Below, one piece after another: positions 36,930-46,251 of a stretch of DNA of 64,000 bases (positions are counted from its first letter, which is position 1; every line of letters begins with the position of its first letter). The notes below the pieces were generated by a model. The model was not told where the DNA came from and ran no database searches. It saw only the letters and a list, made by a program, of their open reading frames with translations. The stretch is from DASUDX01 sp036275365 (lineage in GTDB: Bacteria; Pseudomonadota; Gammaproteobacteria; Nevskiales; Nevskiaceae): assembly GCA_036275365.1 (NCBI GenBank), contig DASUDX010000083.1:37419-101418 (forward strand), in the 5' to 3' direction. The position numbers were made by a program, and so were the translations under genes.

Positions 36930-39083
36930 TTACTTCAGACCGCGCCGCTCCAGCAGCGGCTCGATGCTCGGCTCGCGGCCGCGGAAGCTCTTGAACAGCG
37001 TCATCGCATCGACGCTGCCGCCGCGCGAGAGCAGACGCTCGCGGAACCACTGGCCGTTGGGACGGGTGAAGCCGCCGTTCTCCTTGAACCACTGCACCGA
37101 CTCGGCGTCCAGCACCTCGCTCCAGATGTAGGCGTAGTACCCGGCCGAGTAGCCGCCGGCGAAGATGTGCGAGAAGTAGGTGCTGCGATAGCGCGGCGGC
37201 ACCAGGGCGTAGTCCACGCCGGCCTTCTTCAGCGCGGCCGCCTCGAAGGCCAGCGCATCCTCGATCACCGTGCCCGGGGCGATCTGGTGCCAGGCCTGGT
37301 CCAGCAGGGCCGCGGCCAGATACTCGGTGGTGGCGAAGCCCTGGTTGAACTGGTCAGCCGCCAGCACCTTGTCGACCAGCGCCTGCGGCATCGGCGCGCC
37401 GGTCTGGTAGTGCTTGGCGTAGTTGGCCAGCACCTGCGGCCACAGCGTCCACATCTCGTGCACCTGCGAGGGGTACTCGACGAAATCCCGCGGCACGCTG
37501 GTGCCGGAGAACTGCGGGTAGCGCACATTGGAGAACAGGCCGTGCACCGCATGGCCGAACTCGTGGAACAGGGTGTTGGCCTCGTCGAAGGTCAGCAGCA
37601 CCGGCTCGCCGGCAGGCGGCTTGGGGATGTTCAGGTGATTGCCCACCACCGGCTGGTTGCCGGTGAGCGCGGACTGGTCCACATAGCTGTTCATCCAGGC
37701 GCCGCCGCGCTTGCTCGGACGGGCGAAGGGATCGAACAGGAACAGACCCAGGGTGCGGCCATCGTCCTCGAAGACTTCGAACACCCGCACATCCGGGTGG
37801 TAGACGGGCAGGTCCGGACGCTCCTTGAAGCTCAGGCCGTAGAGGCCCTTGGCCATGAAGAAGGCGCCATCCACCAGCACCCGGTTGAGCTCGAAGTAGG
37901 GCCGCAGCTGGCTCTCGTCATAGGCATAGCGCTGGGCGCGCACCTTCTCGGCGTAGTAGGCCCAGTCCCAGGGCTGCAGGGTGGCGCCCTTGAGATCGCG
38001 CGAGAGCAGCTTCTGCATGTCCGCCGCCTCGCGCCGGGCATTGGCCACCGCCGCCGGCGCCAGCCGGGCCAGCAGGCTGTTGACCGCCTCCGGCGTGCGC
38101 GCGGTCTGATCCTCCAGGCCATAGGCGGCGTGGGTGGGATAGCCGAGCAGGGCGGCGCGCTGGGCCCGCAGCTGGGCGATCTCGATGATCAGCGCGCGGT
38201 TGTCGAACTCGCCGCCGCGGCTGCCGCGGCCGATCGAGGCCTCGTAGAGCCGCTGGCGCAGTGCGCGGTTCTTCAGGCTGGCCAGCGGCGGCTGGCCGCT
38301 GGTGTTCTGCAGCGCCAGCAGATAGCCGGTCTTGCCGGCGGCCTTGGCGGCTTCGGCCGCCGCCGCGATGGCGTTGTCGGAGAGCCCCTCCAGCTCGGCA
38401 CGATCGCTCACCAGCACGGCCGAGGCGTTGACCTCCTTGAGCACGTTCTGCTGGAAGCGGGTGGTCAGCGTCGACAGCTTGAGATTGAGCGCCTTGAGCT
38501 GTTCCTTCTGCGCCGCATCCAGGCGGGCGCCGGCGCGCACGAAGTTCTCGTGGCTGCGCTCGACCAGCCGCAGCGTCTCGGCATCCAGACCCAGGCTGGC
38601 GCGCTGCTCATAGATCGCCTTGACCCGCGCGTAGAGCAGCGGATCCAGACCGATGCGATCGCCGTGGGCGGAGAGCAGCGGCGCCACCGTTGCCTGGATC
38701 TGCTCCAGCTCCGGGTTGGTGTGGGCGCCGGTGAGGTTGAAGAACACGCTCGCCACCCGGTCCAGCAGCGCGCCGCTCTTCTGCAGCGGGATCAGGGTGT
38801 TGTCCACCGTCGGCGCGGCGCTCTGGCCGGTGATGGCGGCGACTTCGCGCAGCTGCTCGGCCATCCCGGCCTCGAACGCCGGCAGGAAGTGCTCCGGGCG
38901 GATCTGGTCGAACGGCGGCAGCTGGTAGGGCAGCCGGCTGGGCTGGGCAAACGGATTGCCGGCCAGCGGATCACGGCTGGGTGCGGCGGTGGCCGCGGTC
39001 TCGGGCGCCGTGCCCGGGGTGGCGCAGGCAGCCGCCGACAGCGCGAGGCAGCAGCCCAGCGACAGGCGAAGAAGAGGCGTCAT
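36930..39083 (-). CDS. dcp: M3 family peptidase (peptidyl-dipeptidase Dcp type), lipoprotein signal
   Basis: This 717-residue zinc metallopeptidase is of the thimet/oligopeptidase family. The catalytic motif HEFGHAVHG has H507, E508 and H511, with a downstream Glu ligand in the FVEYPSQVHEMW block. The N-terminus has a signal peptide ending in AAACAT, a likely lipobox, so the enzyme is placed at the periplasmic face of a membrane. The C-terminus YRSTYFSHIFAGGYSAGYYAYIWSEVLDA is typical of Dcp. It should cleave dipeptides from peptide C-termini. It starts at ATG 39083 behind AAGGGAATCCC. The family name is secure; the dipeptidyl specificity is inferred. Confidence 0.93.
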   Translation of the reverse strand: MTPLLRLSLGCCLALSAAACATPGTAPETAATAAPSRDPLAGNPFAQPSRLPYQLPPFDQIRPEHFLPAFEAGMAEQLREVAAITGQSAAPTVDNTLIPLQKSGALLDRVASVFFNLTGAHTNPELEQIQATVAPLLSAHGDRIGLDPLLYARVKAIYEQRASLGLDAETLRLVERSHENFVRAGARLDAAQKEQLKALNLKLSTLTTRFQQNVLKEVNASAVLVSDRAELEGLSDNAIAAAAEAAKAAGKTGYLLALQNTSGQPPLASLKNRALRQRLYEASIGRGSRGGEFDNRALIIEIAQLRAQRAALLGYPTHAAYGLEDQTARTPEAVNSLLARLAPAAVANARREAADMQKLLSRDLKGATLQPWDWAYYAEKVRAQRYAYDESQLRPYFELNRVLVDGAFFMAKGLYGLSFKERPDLPVYHPDVRVFEVFEDDGRTLGLFLFDPFARPSKRGGAWMNSYVDQSALTGNQPVVGNHLNIPKPPAGEPVLLTFDEANTLFHEFGHAVHGLFSNVRYPQFSGTSVPRDFVEYPSQVHEMWTLWPQVLANYAKHYQTGAPMPQALVDKVLAADQFNQGFATTEYLAAALLDQAWHQIAPGTVIEDALAFEAAALKKAGVDYALVPPRYRSTYFSHIFAGGYSAGYYAYIWSEVLDAESVQWFKENGGFTRPNGQWFRERLLSRGGSVDAMTLFKSFRGREPSIEPLLERRGLK

Positions 39084-39172
39084 GGGATTCCCTTGTTGGT
39101 GAAGAACCGGCGGATGGTCCCGCCGGGGCGTTTCCTCGGATGCCTGGCGGCAGGCGAGGGTTTGGATCGACC

Positions 39173-40024
39173 TCAGCTGCGTTTGCCGAGTTCGCGGGCG
39201 TGATGGCGCAGATGATCGGCGATCACGCTCTGGATGAACCAGTAGCTGTGGTCATAACCGGCATGGCGGCGCAGCTGCAGGGTCTGCCCGCTGGCCGCGG
39301 CGGCCGCCTCGAGCGCCTCCGGCTGCAGCTCGCGTTCGAGAAAGGCATCGGCCAGGCCCTGGTCAACCAGCAGCGGCCCCGGATAGGGGCGACGGCGCAT
39401 CAGCAGGCTGGCATCCCACTCGGCCCAGCGGCGGCGGTCCTCGCCCAGATAGCGGGTAAAGGCCTTCTGCCCCCAGGGCACCGCCACCGGGTTGGCGATC
39501 GGCGCCAGCGCCGAGACCGAGTGCCAGCGCGCCGGATCGCGCAGGGCGGTCACCAGCGCGCCATGGCCGCCCATGGAGTGGCCGAAGATGCCGCGCACAT
39601 CGCGGCGCGCCGGGAAGTGCTGCTCGATCAGCGCCGGCAGCTCCTCGGCGATGTAGTGACCCATCCGGTAATGCGGCGCCCAGGGCGCCTCGGTGGCGTC
39701 GAGATAGAAGCCGGCGGCCAGGCCAAAGTCCCAGTGCTCGGCCTCGCCCGGCAGGTTCAGCCCGCGCGGGCTGGTGTCGCAGGCCACCAGCATCAGGCCG
39801 AGTTCTGCGGCGGTGCGCTGGGCCCCGGCCTTGATCAGGAAGGTCTCCTCGGTGCAGGTCAGCCCGGCCAGGAAGTAGAGCGCCGGCACCGGCCCATCGG
39901 CGGCCTGCGGCGGCAGGTAGAGGCCGAAGCGCATCTCGGTGCCGGTGCTCCCGCTGGCATGGCTGTAGAACGCCTGGGTGCCGCCGAAGCAGGCGTGCTG
40001 GCTGCGCAGGGTCGGCGCGTTCAT
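39173..40024 (-). CDS. fghA: S-formylglutathione hydrolase
   Basis: This 283-residue alpha/beta hydrolase hydrolyses S-formylglutathione to formate and glutathione in formaldehyde detoxification. The family blocks are VPALYFLAGLTCTEETFLIKAGAQR, DTSPRG (oxyanion region), the nucleophile GIFGHSMGGHGA (S150), and the His in DHSYWFIQSVIADHLRHHA. The adjacent glutathione-dependent formaldehyde dehydrogenase usually found beside it is not in the window. The M3 peptidase follows on the same strand after 89 bases. Confidence 0.93.
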   Translation of the reverse strand: MNAPTLRSQHACFGGTQAFYSHASGSTGTEMRFGLYLPPQAADGPVPALYFLAGLTCTEETFLIKAGAQRTAAELGLMLVACDTSPRGLNLPGEAEHWDFGLAAGFYLDATEAPWAPHYRMGHYIAEELPALIEQHFPARRDVRGIFGHSMGGHGALVTALRDPARWHSVSALAPIANPVAVPWGQKAFTRYLGEDRRRWAEWDASLLMRRRPYPGPLLVDQGLADAFLERELQPEALEAAAAASGQTLQLRRHAGYDHSYWFIQSVIADHLRHHARELGKRS

Positions 40025-40095
40025 GCGGACATCCGGTGGAGCGGGAGCCCGGAGTGTAGGCCGCCACGCCGCGCGCAGGGCGCCAATGCCGGCGC

Positions 40096-40101
40096 TAGGC
40101 T
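40096..40101 (+). promoter_or_regulatory. -10-like element before the GH5-like gene
   Basis: TAGGCT in the context gcgCTAGGCTgttgg lies 27 bases before the ATG at 40129, in the divergent region from fghA. It resembles the CTAGCGT elements seen elsewhere in this window; it is tentative. Confidence 0.25.
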
Positions 40102-40128
40102 GTTGGACCGATCCCCACCGGCGTCCCG

Positions 40129-41235
40129 ATGCGCTGGCCTGCCTGCTGCCTCGTTCTCCTTGTCCTGCTGCTGGCCGGCTGCGGTGGGCCCTCGCGCGGG
40201 CCCGATCCGCAGGTGGTGGCGGCGCTGGCGCGCGGGGTCAACCTGGCGCTGTGGCCGCCGGATGGCCCGGTGGACGCGGTCCATGCCAGCCACTTCGTCA
40301 CCGACGCGGCGGATCTCGCGCGGATCCGCGCGCTCGGCCTGCGCCATGTGCGGGTCAGCCTCGATCCGCGCTGGCTCGCCGATGCCCAGCTGCGCCCGCG
40401 CGAGGTCCGCGTCCAGCGCCTGCAGCAGGAGCTGGCGCGGGTGCGCGCCAGCGGCCTGTTCATCGTGCTCGCGCTGCAGCCGGACAGTGCCTACAAGCAG
40501 CAGCTGGGCCGCGACGACGCCCTGCTCGCCGCCACCGCCCGGCTCTGGCAGGACATCGCCGGCCGGCTCGAGGACTTCGGTCCGCGCGAGATCGCCTACG
40601 AGCTGCTCAACGAGCCGGAGATCGAGGACCCGCGACGGGTCCACCAGCTGATGGAGACCCTGCGCCAGGCCCTGCGCGAGGTGCGCCCGCGCCACAGCCT
40701 GGTGGTGGCCGGGCCCGGCTACTCGGATCCCGAGCAGCTGCTGCGGCTGCCGGCCTTCGAGGACCCCAATCTGATCTACGGCTTCCACTTCTACGCGCCG
40801 AAGAACTTCACCCACCAGGGCGCGCCCTACGGCTGGCCGGTGTGGGCGCGCCTGCACGACCTGCCCTACCCCGCCAGCCCGGACGCGGTGGCGGCGCTGG
40901 CGGCCAGCGAGGCCGAGGAGCTGGCCGGGCATATCCGCTGGTATGGCGAGGAACGCTGGAACCGCGAGCGGCTGGCGGCCAGCCTCGCCCCGCTGCAGGC
41001 CTGGGCGCGCGAGCACGGGCGGGTGCTCTGGTGCAGCGAGTTCGGCGTCTATCGCTACGCGGTGCGGGCCGGACATCGCGAGGCCTGGCTCGCCGATGTG
41101 CGCGGCCTGCTGGAGGCCGCGGGCATCGGCTGGACCCACTGGGACTACGCCGGCTACTTCGGTCTGGTGCGCGGCGAACCGGGCGCCCGCCGGCTCGACG
41201 AAGGTGCGCTGCGCGCGCTCGGCCTGACGCCCTAG
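40129..41235 (+). CDS. Glycoside hydrolase family 5-like lipoprotein
   Basis: This 368-residue predicted lipoprotein (LLLLAGCGG) has a (beta/alpha)8 glycoside hydrolase body. The strand-4 motif LLNEPEIED gives the general acid E162 and WCSEFGVYR gives the likely nucleophile E304, matching the GH5 (cellulase-type) layout of clan GH-A. ARGVNLALWPPDGPV near the N-terminus and TWTHWDYAGYFG-like WTHWDYAGYFG near the end support it. The substrate (beta-glucan, mannan or other) is not determined. It is anchored at the cell surface or in the periplasm and divergent from fghA. Confidence 0.85.
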   Translation: MRWPACCLVLLVLLLAGCGGPSRGPDPQVVAALARGVNLALWPPDGPVDAVHASHFVTDAADLARIRALGLRHVRVSLDPRWLADAQLRPREVRVQRLQQELARVRASGLFIVLALQPDSAYKQQLGRDDALLAATARLWQDIAGRLEDFGPREIAYELLNEPEIEDPRRVHQLMETLRQALREVRPRHSLVVAGPGYSDPEQLLRLPAFEDPNLIYGFHFYAPKNFTHQGAPYGWPVWARLHDLPYPASPDAVAALAASEAEELAGHIRWYGEERWNRERLAASLAPLQAWAREHGRVLWCSEFGVYRYAVRAGHREAWLADVRGLLEAAGIGWTHWDYAGYFGLVRGEPGARRLDEGALRALGLTP

Positions 41236-41250
41236 ACCCGCACCCTGGAC

Positions 41251-41289
41251 CCGCGCCGTCAACGCACGCCCGGGATCCGCGCCGTCAAC
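41251..41289 (+). repeat. Two-copy 26-base tandem repeat after the GH5-like gene
   Basis: CCGCGCCGTCAAC occurs at 41251-41263 and again at 41277-41289, a 26-base period with less conserved spacer, in the 72-base gap to the ArsS gene. A related CCCGCACC lies just upstream. It is a minor repeat, possibly slippage in GC-rich DNA. Confidence 0.4.
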
Positions 41290-41307
41290 CCGCGCCCCCG
41301 CCCCGCC

Positions 41308-42309
41308 TCAGGCGGTGGCCCCGCCGCAGGAGCTGCCGGCGCCGGCGGTGCAGGCCAGGCAATGGCTGCCGAAGCGGATCGGCCGCCCCAGCAGGCGCTC
41401 GCGGTCGGCGTTGTCCAGGCTCAGCGGCTGGCCCTGGGCATCCTCGGCCTGCAGGCCGATCTGCTGGTTGAAGTCGCAGTCGTAGAGCCGGCCGCGGTGA
41501 TCCACCGAGATCAGGCGGCGGCACATCACGCCCTCGGCCGCAGCCGGGTTGAAGGCGGCCAGCAGCTTGTCCAGATAGGCCTCGTACTGGCCGGTCTTGC
41601 GCAGGTGCAGGGCGAAGCGGTGGATGGGGACATTGGTCAGCGCGTAGAGCCGGTTGAAGCGCAGGCCGTGGCGCTCGCCCAGCACCCGCCGGTAGTCGGC
41701 CTCCAGGCTCGCCTGGGCCGCCGGCAGATAGGGCCCCACCGGGTTGTAGACGAGGTTGAGCACGAGCCCGCTGGCGGGGTCGCCATAGCCCCGGGCATTG
41801 AGCCGGCGCAGCGCCTCCAGGCTCTTCTCGAACACCCCCTTGCCGCGCTGGGTATCGGTGAAGAAGGCCTCGTAATAGGGCAGCGAGCTGACCACCTCCA
41901 CCGCCTGCTCGGCGAAGAAGGCGGGCAGATCGGCGAGGCTCTCGCCGGTCAGCGGATGGGGGTCGAGCTGCACGGTGAGGTTGTGGCGCACCATCACCTG
42001 CCGGCCCAGCGCCCGGGCGCCGCGGACCAGCTCGCGGAACTGCGGGTGGAGCTCGGGCGCACCGCCGGTGAGATCGAGGGTGCGGATGGCCGGGTCGCGC
42101 GCCAGCCAGTGCAGACAGGCGGCCACGCCCTCGGCGGAGAGCGCCTCGCGCCGCGCCGGCGAGGCATCGACATGGCAGTGCCGGCAGGCCTGGTTGCAGG
42201 TCAGGGTGAGATTCACCTGCAGGGTGTCCAGCCCCTGCACCGGCAGCTGCAGGCCGTGGCGGGCCAGCGTTGCCGCGAAGTCGTGACGCGCCGGGCCCGG
42301 GGCGTTCAT
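41308..42309 (-). CDS. arsS: Arsenosugar biosynthesis radical SAM protein ArsS
   Basis: This 333-residue radical S-adenosylmethionine enzyme has the cluster motif [16 protein letters not shown] (C38, C42, C45), the SAM-binding [10 protein letters not shown], and a Cys-rich C-terminal domain ending [18 protein letters not shown]. The order (N-terminal radical SAM, C-terminal DUF3641-type cysteine domain) is that of ArsS, which acts in arsenosugar formation by attaching a 5'-deoxyadenosyl group to arsenic. It follows its peroxidase-like partner on the same strand, nearly adjacent. No arsM methyltransferase or ars operon is present, so the physiological role could differ. Confidence 0.88.
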   Translation of the reverse strand: MNAPGPARHDFAATLARHGLQLPVQGLDTLQVNLTLTCNQACRHCHVDASPARREALSAEGVAACLHWLARDPAIRTLDLTGGAPELHPQFRELVRGARALGRQVMVRHNLTVQLDPHPLTGESLADLPAFFAEQAVEVVSSLPYYEAFFTDTQRGKGVFEKSLEALRRLNARGYGDPASGLVLNLVYNPVGPYLPAAQASLEADYRRVLGERHGLRFNRLYALTNVPIHRFALHLRKTGQYEAYLDKLLAAFNPAAAEGVMCRRLISVDHRGRLYDCDFNQQIGLQAEDAQGQPLSLDNADRERLLGRPIRFGSHCLACTAGAGSSCGGATA

Positions 42310-42310
42310 C

Positions 42311-42646
42311 TCAGAGCACCAGCTGGTCGAGCTTGTTCTGCATCTGCACCGAGTGCACCAGGGTGATGCCGGCCTGCATCACCGCCGCCACATGCACCGC
42401 CTCCATCATCTGCTCGGGGCTGGCGCCCGCCTCCAGGCTGCCGGTGGTGTAGGCATCGATGCAGTAGGGGCATTTCTGCGCATGGGCGATGGCCAGGGCG
42501 ATCAGCGCCTTCTCGCGCCGGGTCAGCGCGCCGTCCTGGCCGGTGACCGCGCCGTAGTACTGGAAGAACTGATCGGCCAGGGCCTTGCCGTGGCGGCCGA
42601 TCTCGCCGAATTTCTGCAGGTCGTCGGCGTTGTAATAGGGATTCAT
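42311..42646 (-). CDS. Arsenosugar-associated peroxidase-like protein (AhpD/CMD fold)
   Basis: This 111-residue carboxymuconolactone-decarboxylase-family protein has the redox pair CPYC in [20 protein letters not shown] and the helix [20 protein letters not shown]. The start was set at ATG 42646 ([17 protein letters not shown]), which is the typical N-terminus of the ArsS-linked subgroup. It is encoded immediately before arsS with one base between them, so the pair is co-transcribed and co-translated. It probably protects or reduces the radical SAM product; this is inferred from the association. Confidence 0.88.
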   Translation of the reverse strand: MNPYYNADDLQKFGEIGRHGKALADQFFQYYGAVTGQDGALTRREKALIALAIAHAQKCPYCIDAYTTGSLEAGASPEQMMEAVHVAAVMQAGITLVHSVQMQNKLDQLVL

Positions 42647-42728
42647 GGCGGGTGGGCGGGCGGTGGGAAGGGGCGGACGGCCGGAGCCGGGACGATGCCG
42701 CCGGCGGGGTCCGGCCGGCAAGGGCCCT

Positions 42729-42734
42729 TACACT
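42729..42734 (+). promoter_or_regulatory. -10-like element before rimO
   Basis: TACACT lies 26 bases before the rimO ATG, in the divergent region from the peroxidase-like gene. The hexamer is shared with the typA, minC and thiS upstream regions. Confidence 0.35.
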
Positions 42735-42760
42735 ACGCGCCCGGTCTGCTGCTGGTTGCC

Positions 42761-44128
42761 ATGTCCAAGCCCTCCACCGCCCCCAAAGTGGGCTTCGTCT
42801 CCCTCGGCTGCCCGAAGGCGCTGGTGGACTCCGAGCGCATCCTCACCCAGCTGCGCGCGGAGGGCTACGAGACCGTGCCCAGCTACGACGCTGCCGATGT
42901 GGTGATCGTCAACACCTGCGGCTTCATCGACTCGGCGGTCGAGGAGTCGCTGGAGGCGATCGGCGAGGCGATGGCGGAGAACGGCAAGGTGATCGTCACC
43001 GGCTGCCTCGGCACCGGGCCGAAAAGCCATGTGGTGAAGGAGAAGTTTCCGGATCTGCTGTCGATCTCCGGCCCGCAGAACTATGCGGCGGTGATGAGCG
43101 CGGTGCACCAGGCGCTGCCACCGCGCCACGATCCCTTCGTCGATCTGCTGCCCGCCCCGCGCGCCGCGGCCGACGACATCGGCGTGAAGCTCACGCCCAA
43201 GCACTACGCCTATCTGAAGATTTCCGAAGGCTGCAATCACAAGTGCAGCTTCTGCATCATCCCCTCGATGCGCGGCCGGCTGGTGTCACGGCCGGTGGAC
43301 GAGGTGCTGCGCGAGGCCGAGAAGCTCGCCCGCGCCGGCGTCAAGGAACTGCTGGTGATCTCCCAGGACACCAGCGCCTACGGCGTGGACCTCCACTACG
43401 CCCCCGGGCGCTGGCGCGATCGCGACTACCGCAGCTCGATGCTCGAGCTCTGCCAGGGCCTCGGCGAGCTGGGCCTGTGGGTGCGCCTGCACTATGTCTA
43501 TCCCTACCCGCATGTGGACGAGATCCTGCCGCTGATGGCCGAGGGCAAGGTGCTGCCCTATCTCGACATCCCCTTCCAGCACGGCAGCCCCTCGGTGCTC
43601 AAGCGCATGAAGCGCCCGGCCTTCGCCGAGGACACGCTGCGGCGGATCGAGCGCTGGCGCGCCATCTGCCCGGAGCTGACCCTGCGCAGCACCTTCATCG
43701 TCGGCTTCCCCGGCGAGACCGAGGCCGAGTTCCAGGAACTGATCGACTGGCTCAAGGCCGCCCGCATCGATCGCGCCGGCGCCTTCGCCTACTCGCCGGT
43801 GGAGGGCGCCCGCGCCAATGCACTGCCGGATCCGGTGGACGAGGCGGTCAAGCAGGCGCGGCTCAAGACCTTCATGCAGACCCAGGCGCGGATCAGCCGC
43901 GCCAAGCTCAAGAAGAAGATCGGCCAGACCCTCGAGGTGCTGGTGGACGAGATCGACGAGCAGGGCGTGGTCAGCGGCCGCTCCAAGGCCGATGCCCCGG
44001 AGATCGATGGCCGGGTCTATCTCTCCAGCGACCGCCCGCTGCGCCCGGGCCAGATCGTCCGCGCCCGGGTGATCCAGGCCGATGCCCATGACCTCAACGC
44101 GGATGTGCTCGATGAAGACGCTGGCTAG
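42761..44128 (+). CDS. rimO: Ribosomal protein S12 methylthiotransferase RimO
   Basis: This 455-residue radical SAM enzyme methylthiolates an aspartate of ribosomal protein S12. Cluster-binding cysteines of the N-terminal UPF0004 domain are C17 ([11 protein letters not shown]), C53 (NTCGFI) and C82 (TGCLG). The radical SAM CxxxCxxC is at C158, C162 and C165 ([18 protein letters not shown]). The C-terminus has a TRAM domain. The start at ATG 42761 gives the canonical [20 protein letters not shown]. The 3' end overlaps a small lipoprotein gene. Confidence 0.96.
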   Translation: MSKPSTAPKVGFVSLGCPKALVDSERILTQLRAEGYETVPSYDAADVVIVNTCGFIDSAVEESLEAIGEAMAENGKVIVTGCLGTGPKSHVVKEKFPDLLSISGPQNYAAVMSAVHQALPPRHDPFVDLLPAPRAAADDIGVKLTPKHYAYLKISEGCNHKCSFCIIPSMRGRLVSRPVDEVLREAEKLARAGVKELLVISQDTSAYGVDLHYAPGRWRDRDYRSSMLELCQGLGELGLWVRLHYVYPYPHVDEILPLMAEGKVLPYLDIPFQHGSPSVLKRMKRPAFAEDTLRRIERWRAICPELTLRSTFIVGFPGETEAEFQELIDWLKAARIDRAGAFAYSPVEGARANALPDPVDEAVKQARLKTFMQTQARISRAKLKKKIGQTLEVLVDEIDEQGVVSGRSKADAPEIDGRVYLSSDRPLRPGQIVRARVIQADAHDLNADVLDEDAG

Positions 44129-44372
44129 GCTGTTGACCCTGACGCTGCTGGCCGGCTGTGCCGGTCCCGCCCCGGTGCTGCGCTACAGCGCACCGGACGG
44201 GGTGTCCGACGAGTGGATGCAGCGCGATCTCGCCGCCTGCGTCGAGGAGGCCGGCATCGAGCGCCTCGCCGCCGACCGCGTGCGGCTGCAGCAGCAGTGC
44301 ATGATGGATCGCGGCTACCGGCTGGAAGAGCTGACGCCGATCGACAGCGAGGCGGTCACCGGCCAGCCCTGA
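44112..44372 (+). CDS. Small lipoprotein overlapping the rimO 3' end
   Basis: This 86-residue predicted lipoprotein has an [16 protein letters not shown] signal with a LAGC lipobox. The mature part is charged ([34 protein letters not shown]) with two further cysteines that could form a disulfide. The ATG at 44112 lies inside the last codons of rimO (17-base overlap), so it is translationally coupled. I recognise no family beyond a generic small lipoprotein. Confidence 0.75.
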   Translation: MKTLARLLTLTLLAGCAGPAPVLRYSAPDGVSDEWMQRDLAACVEEAGIERLAADRVRLQQQCMMDRGYRLEELTPIDSEAVTGQP

Positions 44373-44380
44373 GCCGGCGG

Positions 44381-45283
44381 CTAGCCCAGCGCCCAGAACC
44401 ACAGCGGCACGCTGGCGAAGCTGAGCAGAATCCCCAGCCCCACCACCAGGGTCACCAGCGGCGGATCGAGCCGGTGGCTGGCGGCGAGAATGCCGGCGGT
44501 GATCATCGGACCCTGGGCGGCCTGCAGCACGCCCACCGTCGCCGGCAGCCCGCCGGCGCTGCCGCTGGCCAGGGCCAGTGCCCACACCGCCAGCGGCGCC
44601 AGCAGCAGCTTCCAGGCGAGGCCCGTGGCCACCAGGCCAACCCGGCCGCGCAGCGCCCCGAGGCGGAACTGCAGGCCGACCACGAACAGGGCGATGGGCG
44701 TCAGCGTCTCGCCCAGCCGATGCAGCAGCTCGCTCACCGCCGGCGGCCAGCCGCCCAGCTGGCCGACCAGCAGGGCCAGCATCAGGGCCAGAAAGGGCGG
44801 GAAGCGCAGCACCCGCTGGGCGATGATGCCCGGGCTGAGGCGGTCGCCGGCATAGGCCGCGGCCAGCGCCACGCCCACCGTCGACAGACCGAGGAAGCTG
44901 CCCAGCTGATCGGCGATCAGCGCCGCGCCCAGCGCCTGCGGCCCGATCAGGGCCTGGATCATCGGCAGGCCGATGAAGGCGGTGTTGCCGAGCCCGCAGG
45001 TCAGCACCAGGGCCCCGGTGCTGGCGCGCGACCAGCCCAGGCGCCGGCCCAGGGCGCCGAGCAGCAGCGCCGATCCCAGCAGCACCACCCAGGGCGCGAG
45101 GGCGGCGAACACCAGGGCCCGATCGAAGCTCAGCGTCGGCACCCGTTCCAGCACCAGCGCCGGGAAGGCCACCCGCAGCAGCCAGGCGTTGAGCACGCCG
45201 AAGCTCTCCTCGGGCATCCAGCGCTGCCGGGCGAACAGGGCGCCGAGCAGCGGGCAGACGATCAGCAGCAGGAAGGCGGACAT
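44381..45283 (-). CDS. AEC family transporter
   Basis: This 300-residue protein of about ten transmembrane helices belongs to the auxin efflux carrier family. It starts MSAFLLLIVCPLLGALFARQ and shows the typical LVLTCGLGNTAFIGLPMIQAL and the last-helix pattern. Bacterial AEC proteins move malate, malonate and similar acids, but the substrate here is unknown. Start ATG 45283; the frame is open upstream into the GT2 gene without conservation. It is tail to tail with the small lipoprotein gene. Confidence 0.88.
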   Translation of the reverse strand: MSAFLLLIVCPLLGALFARQRWMPEESFGVLNAWLLRVAFPALVLERVPTLSFDRALVFAALAPWVVLLGSALLLGALGRRLGWSRASTGALVLTCGLGNTAFIGLPMIQALIGPQALGAALIADQLGSFLGLSTVGVALAAAYAGDRLSPGIIAQRVLRFPPFLALMLALLVGQLGGWPPAVSELLHRLGETLTPIALFVVGLQFRLGALRGRVGLVATGLAWKLLLAPLAVWALALASGSAGGLPATVGVLQAAQGPMITAGILAASHRLDPPLVTLVVGLGILLSFASVPLWFWALG

Positions 45284-45285
45284 GC

Positions 45286-46251
45286 TCAGTCCAGACGGTG
45301 GCGACGCCGCTGCAGCGGCGCCAGCGGATGCCAGCTGAGCTGGCGGGCGAGGCCCGCCGCGCCGAGGCTGCGCGGCAGGCGGCGCCCCTCCCACCACCAG
45401 CGTGGCGCCGCCGCCCAGCCATCGCGCAGGCCACGCCAGGTGGCAGCGCGCAGCGCCGGTGGATCGCGCAGCAGACTGCGCAGACCGAGCAGCAGTGGCC
45501 AGGCCAGCGACAGCGGCCACAGCGCCAGCGGCAGGTCCCGCCACAGCAGCCAGATGCCATTGCGGGCACCGTGGTAGACCGCGAAGGCGCTGCGTCCACC
45601 GCCCTGGCTCACGCCGCCCAGATGGTGGCCGCGGGCGCTGGCGATCTGCCAGCAGCGCTGCCCGCGCAGGCGCGCGCGCAGGCACAGGTCCACATCCTCG
45701 AGATAGCAGAAGAAGCGCGGCTCGAATCCGCCCAGCGCCTCGAACAGCTCGCGGCGGATCAGCAGGGCCGCGCCGCAGACCGCGAAGGTCTCGTGATCCT
45801 CATCCGGCGCCTGCGCCCGCGGCGCCCCATGCAGCGCACGCCAGGCCGGCCCCCACACGCTCAGCGCATCGCCGACGCCATCCAGCCGGTCCGGCCGCTC
45901 GGCCTGGATCTGGGTCAGCCCGAACAGCGCCGCCTGCGGGTGCCGCGCCGCACCCTCGCGCCAGCGCGCCAGCGCGCCGGGCTCGAGCAGCAGATCCGGA
46001 TTGAGGAAGGCGAGCCAGGGCGTGCGGGCGCCCGCCGCGCCGCGGTTGCAGCCGGCGGCAAAGCCGAGATTGCGGCCGGGCTGGAGCAGCTGCACCGCCG
46101 GCCAGCGGCCGGGGTCGAGCTCGCCGCTGTTGTCGACCACCACCACCTCGAGATCGTCCGCCGCCTGGGCGGCGAGCGCCTGCAGGGTGCGGTCGAGCCA
46201 GTCCGCGGCGCGGTAGTGGACGATCACCACCCGCAGCCCGGCGCCGGTCAA
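45286..46251 (-). CDS. Glycosyltransferase family 2 protein
   Basis: This 321-residue glycosyltransferase has a GT-A fold (LRVVIVHYRAADWLDRTLQALAAQ, LEVVVVDNSGE, NLGFAAGCNRGA, LAFLNPDLLLEP), matching the rhamnosyltransferase-like GT2 group, then a C-terminal hydrophobic stretch (LPLALWPLSLAWPLLLGL) that may associate with the membrane. The start was set at TTG 46251, which overlaps the stop of the FAD-oxidase gene. The first residues are uncertain, and GTG codons in LRVVIV could be used instead. It is the last gene of a minus-strand group. Confidence 0.85.
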   Translation of the reverse strand: MTGAGLRVVIVHYRAADWLDRTLQALAAQAADDLEVVVVDNSGELDPGRWPAVQLLQPGRNLGFAAGCNRGAAGARTPWLAFLNPDLLLEPGALARWREGAARHPQAALFGLTQIQAERPDRLDGVGDALSVWGPAWRALHGAPRAQAPDEDHETFAVCGAALLIRRELFEALGGFEPRFFCYLEDVDLCLRARLRGQRCWQIASARGHHLGGVSQGGGRSAFAVYHGARNGIWLLWRDLPLALWPLSLAWPLLLGLRSLLRDPPALRAATWRGLRDGWAAAPRWWWEGRRLPRSLGAAGLARQLSWHPLAPLQRRRHRLD

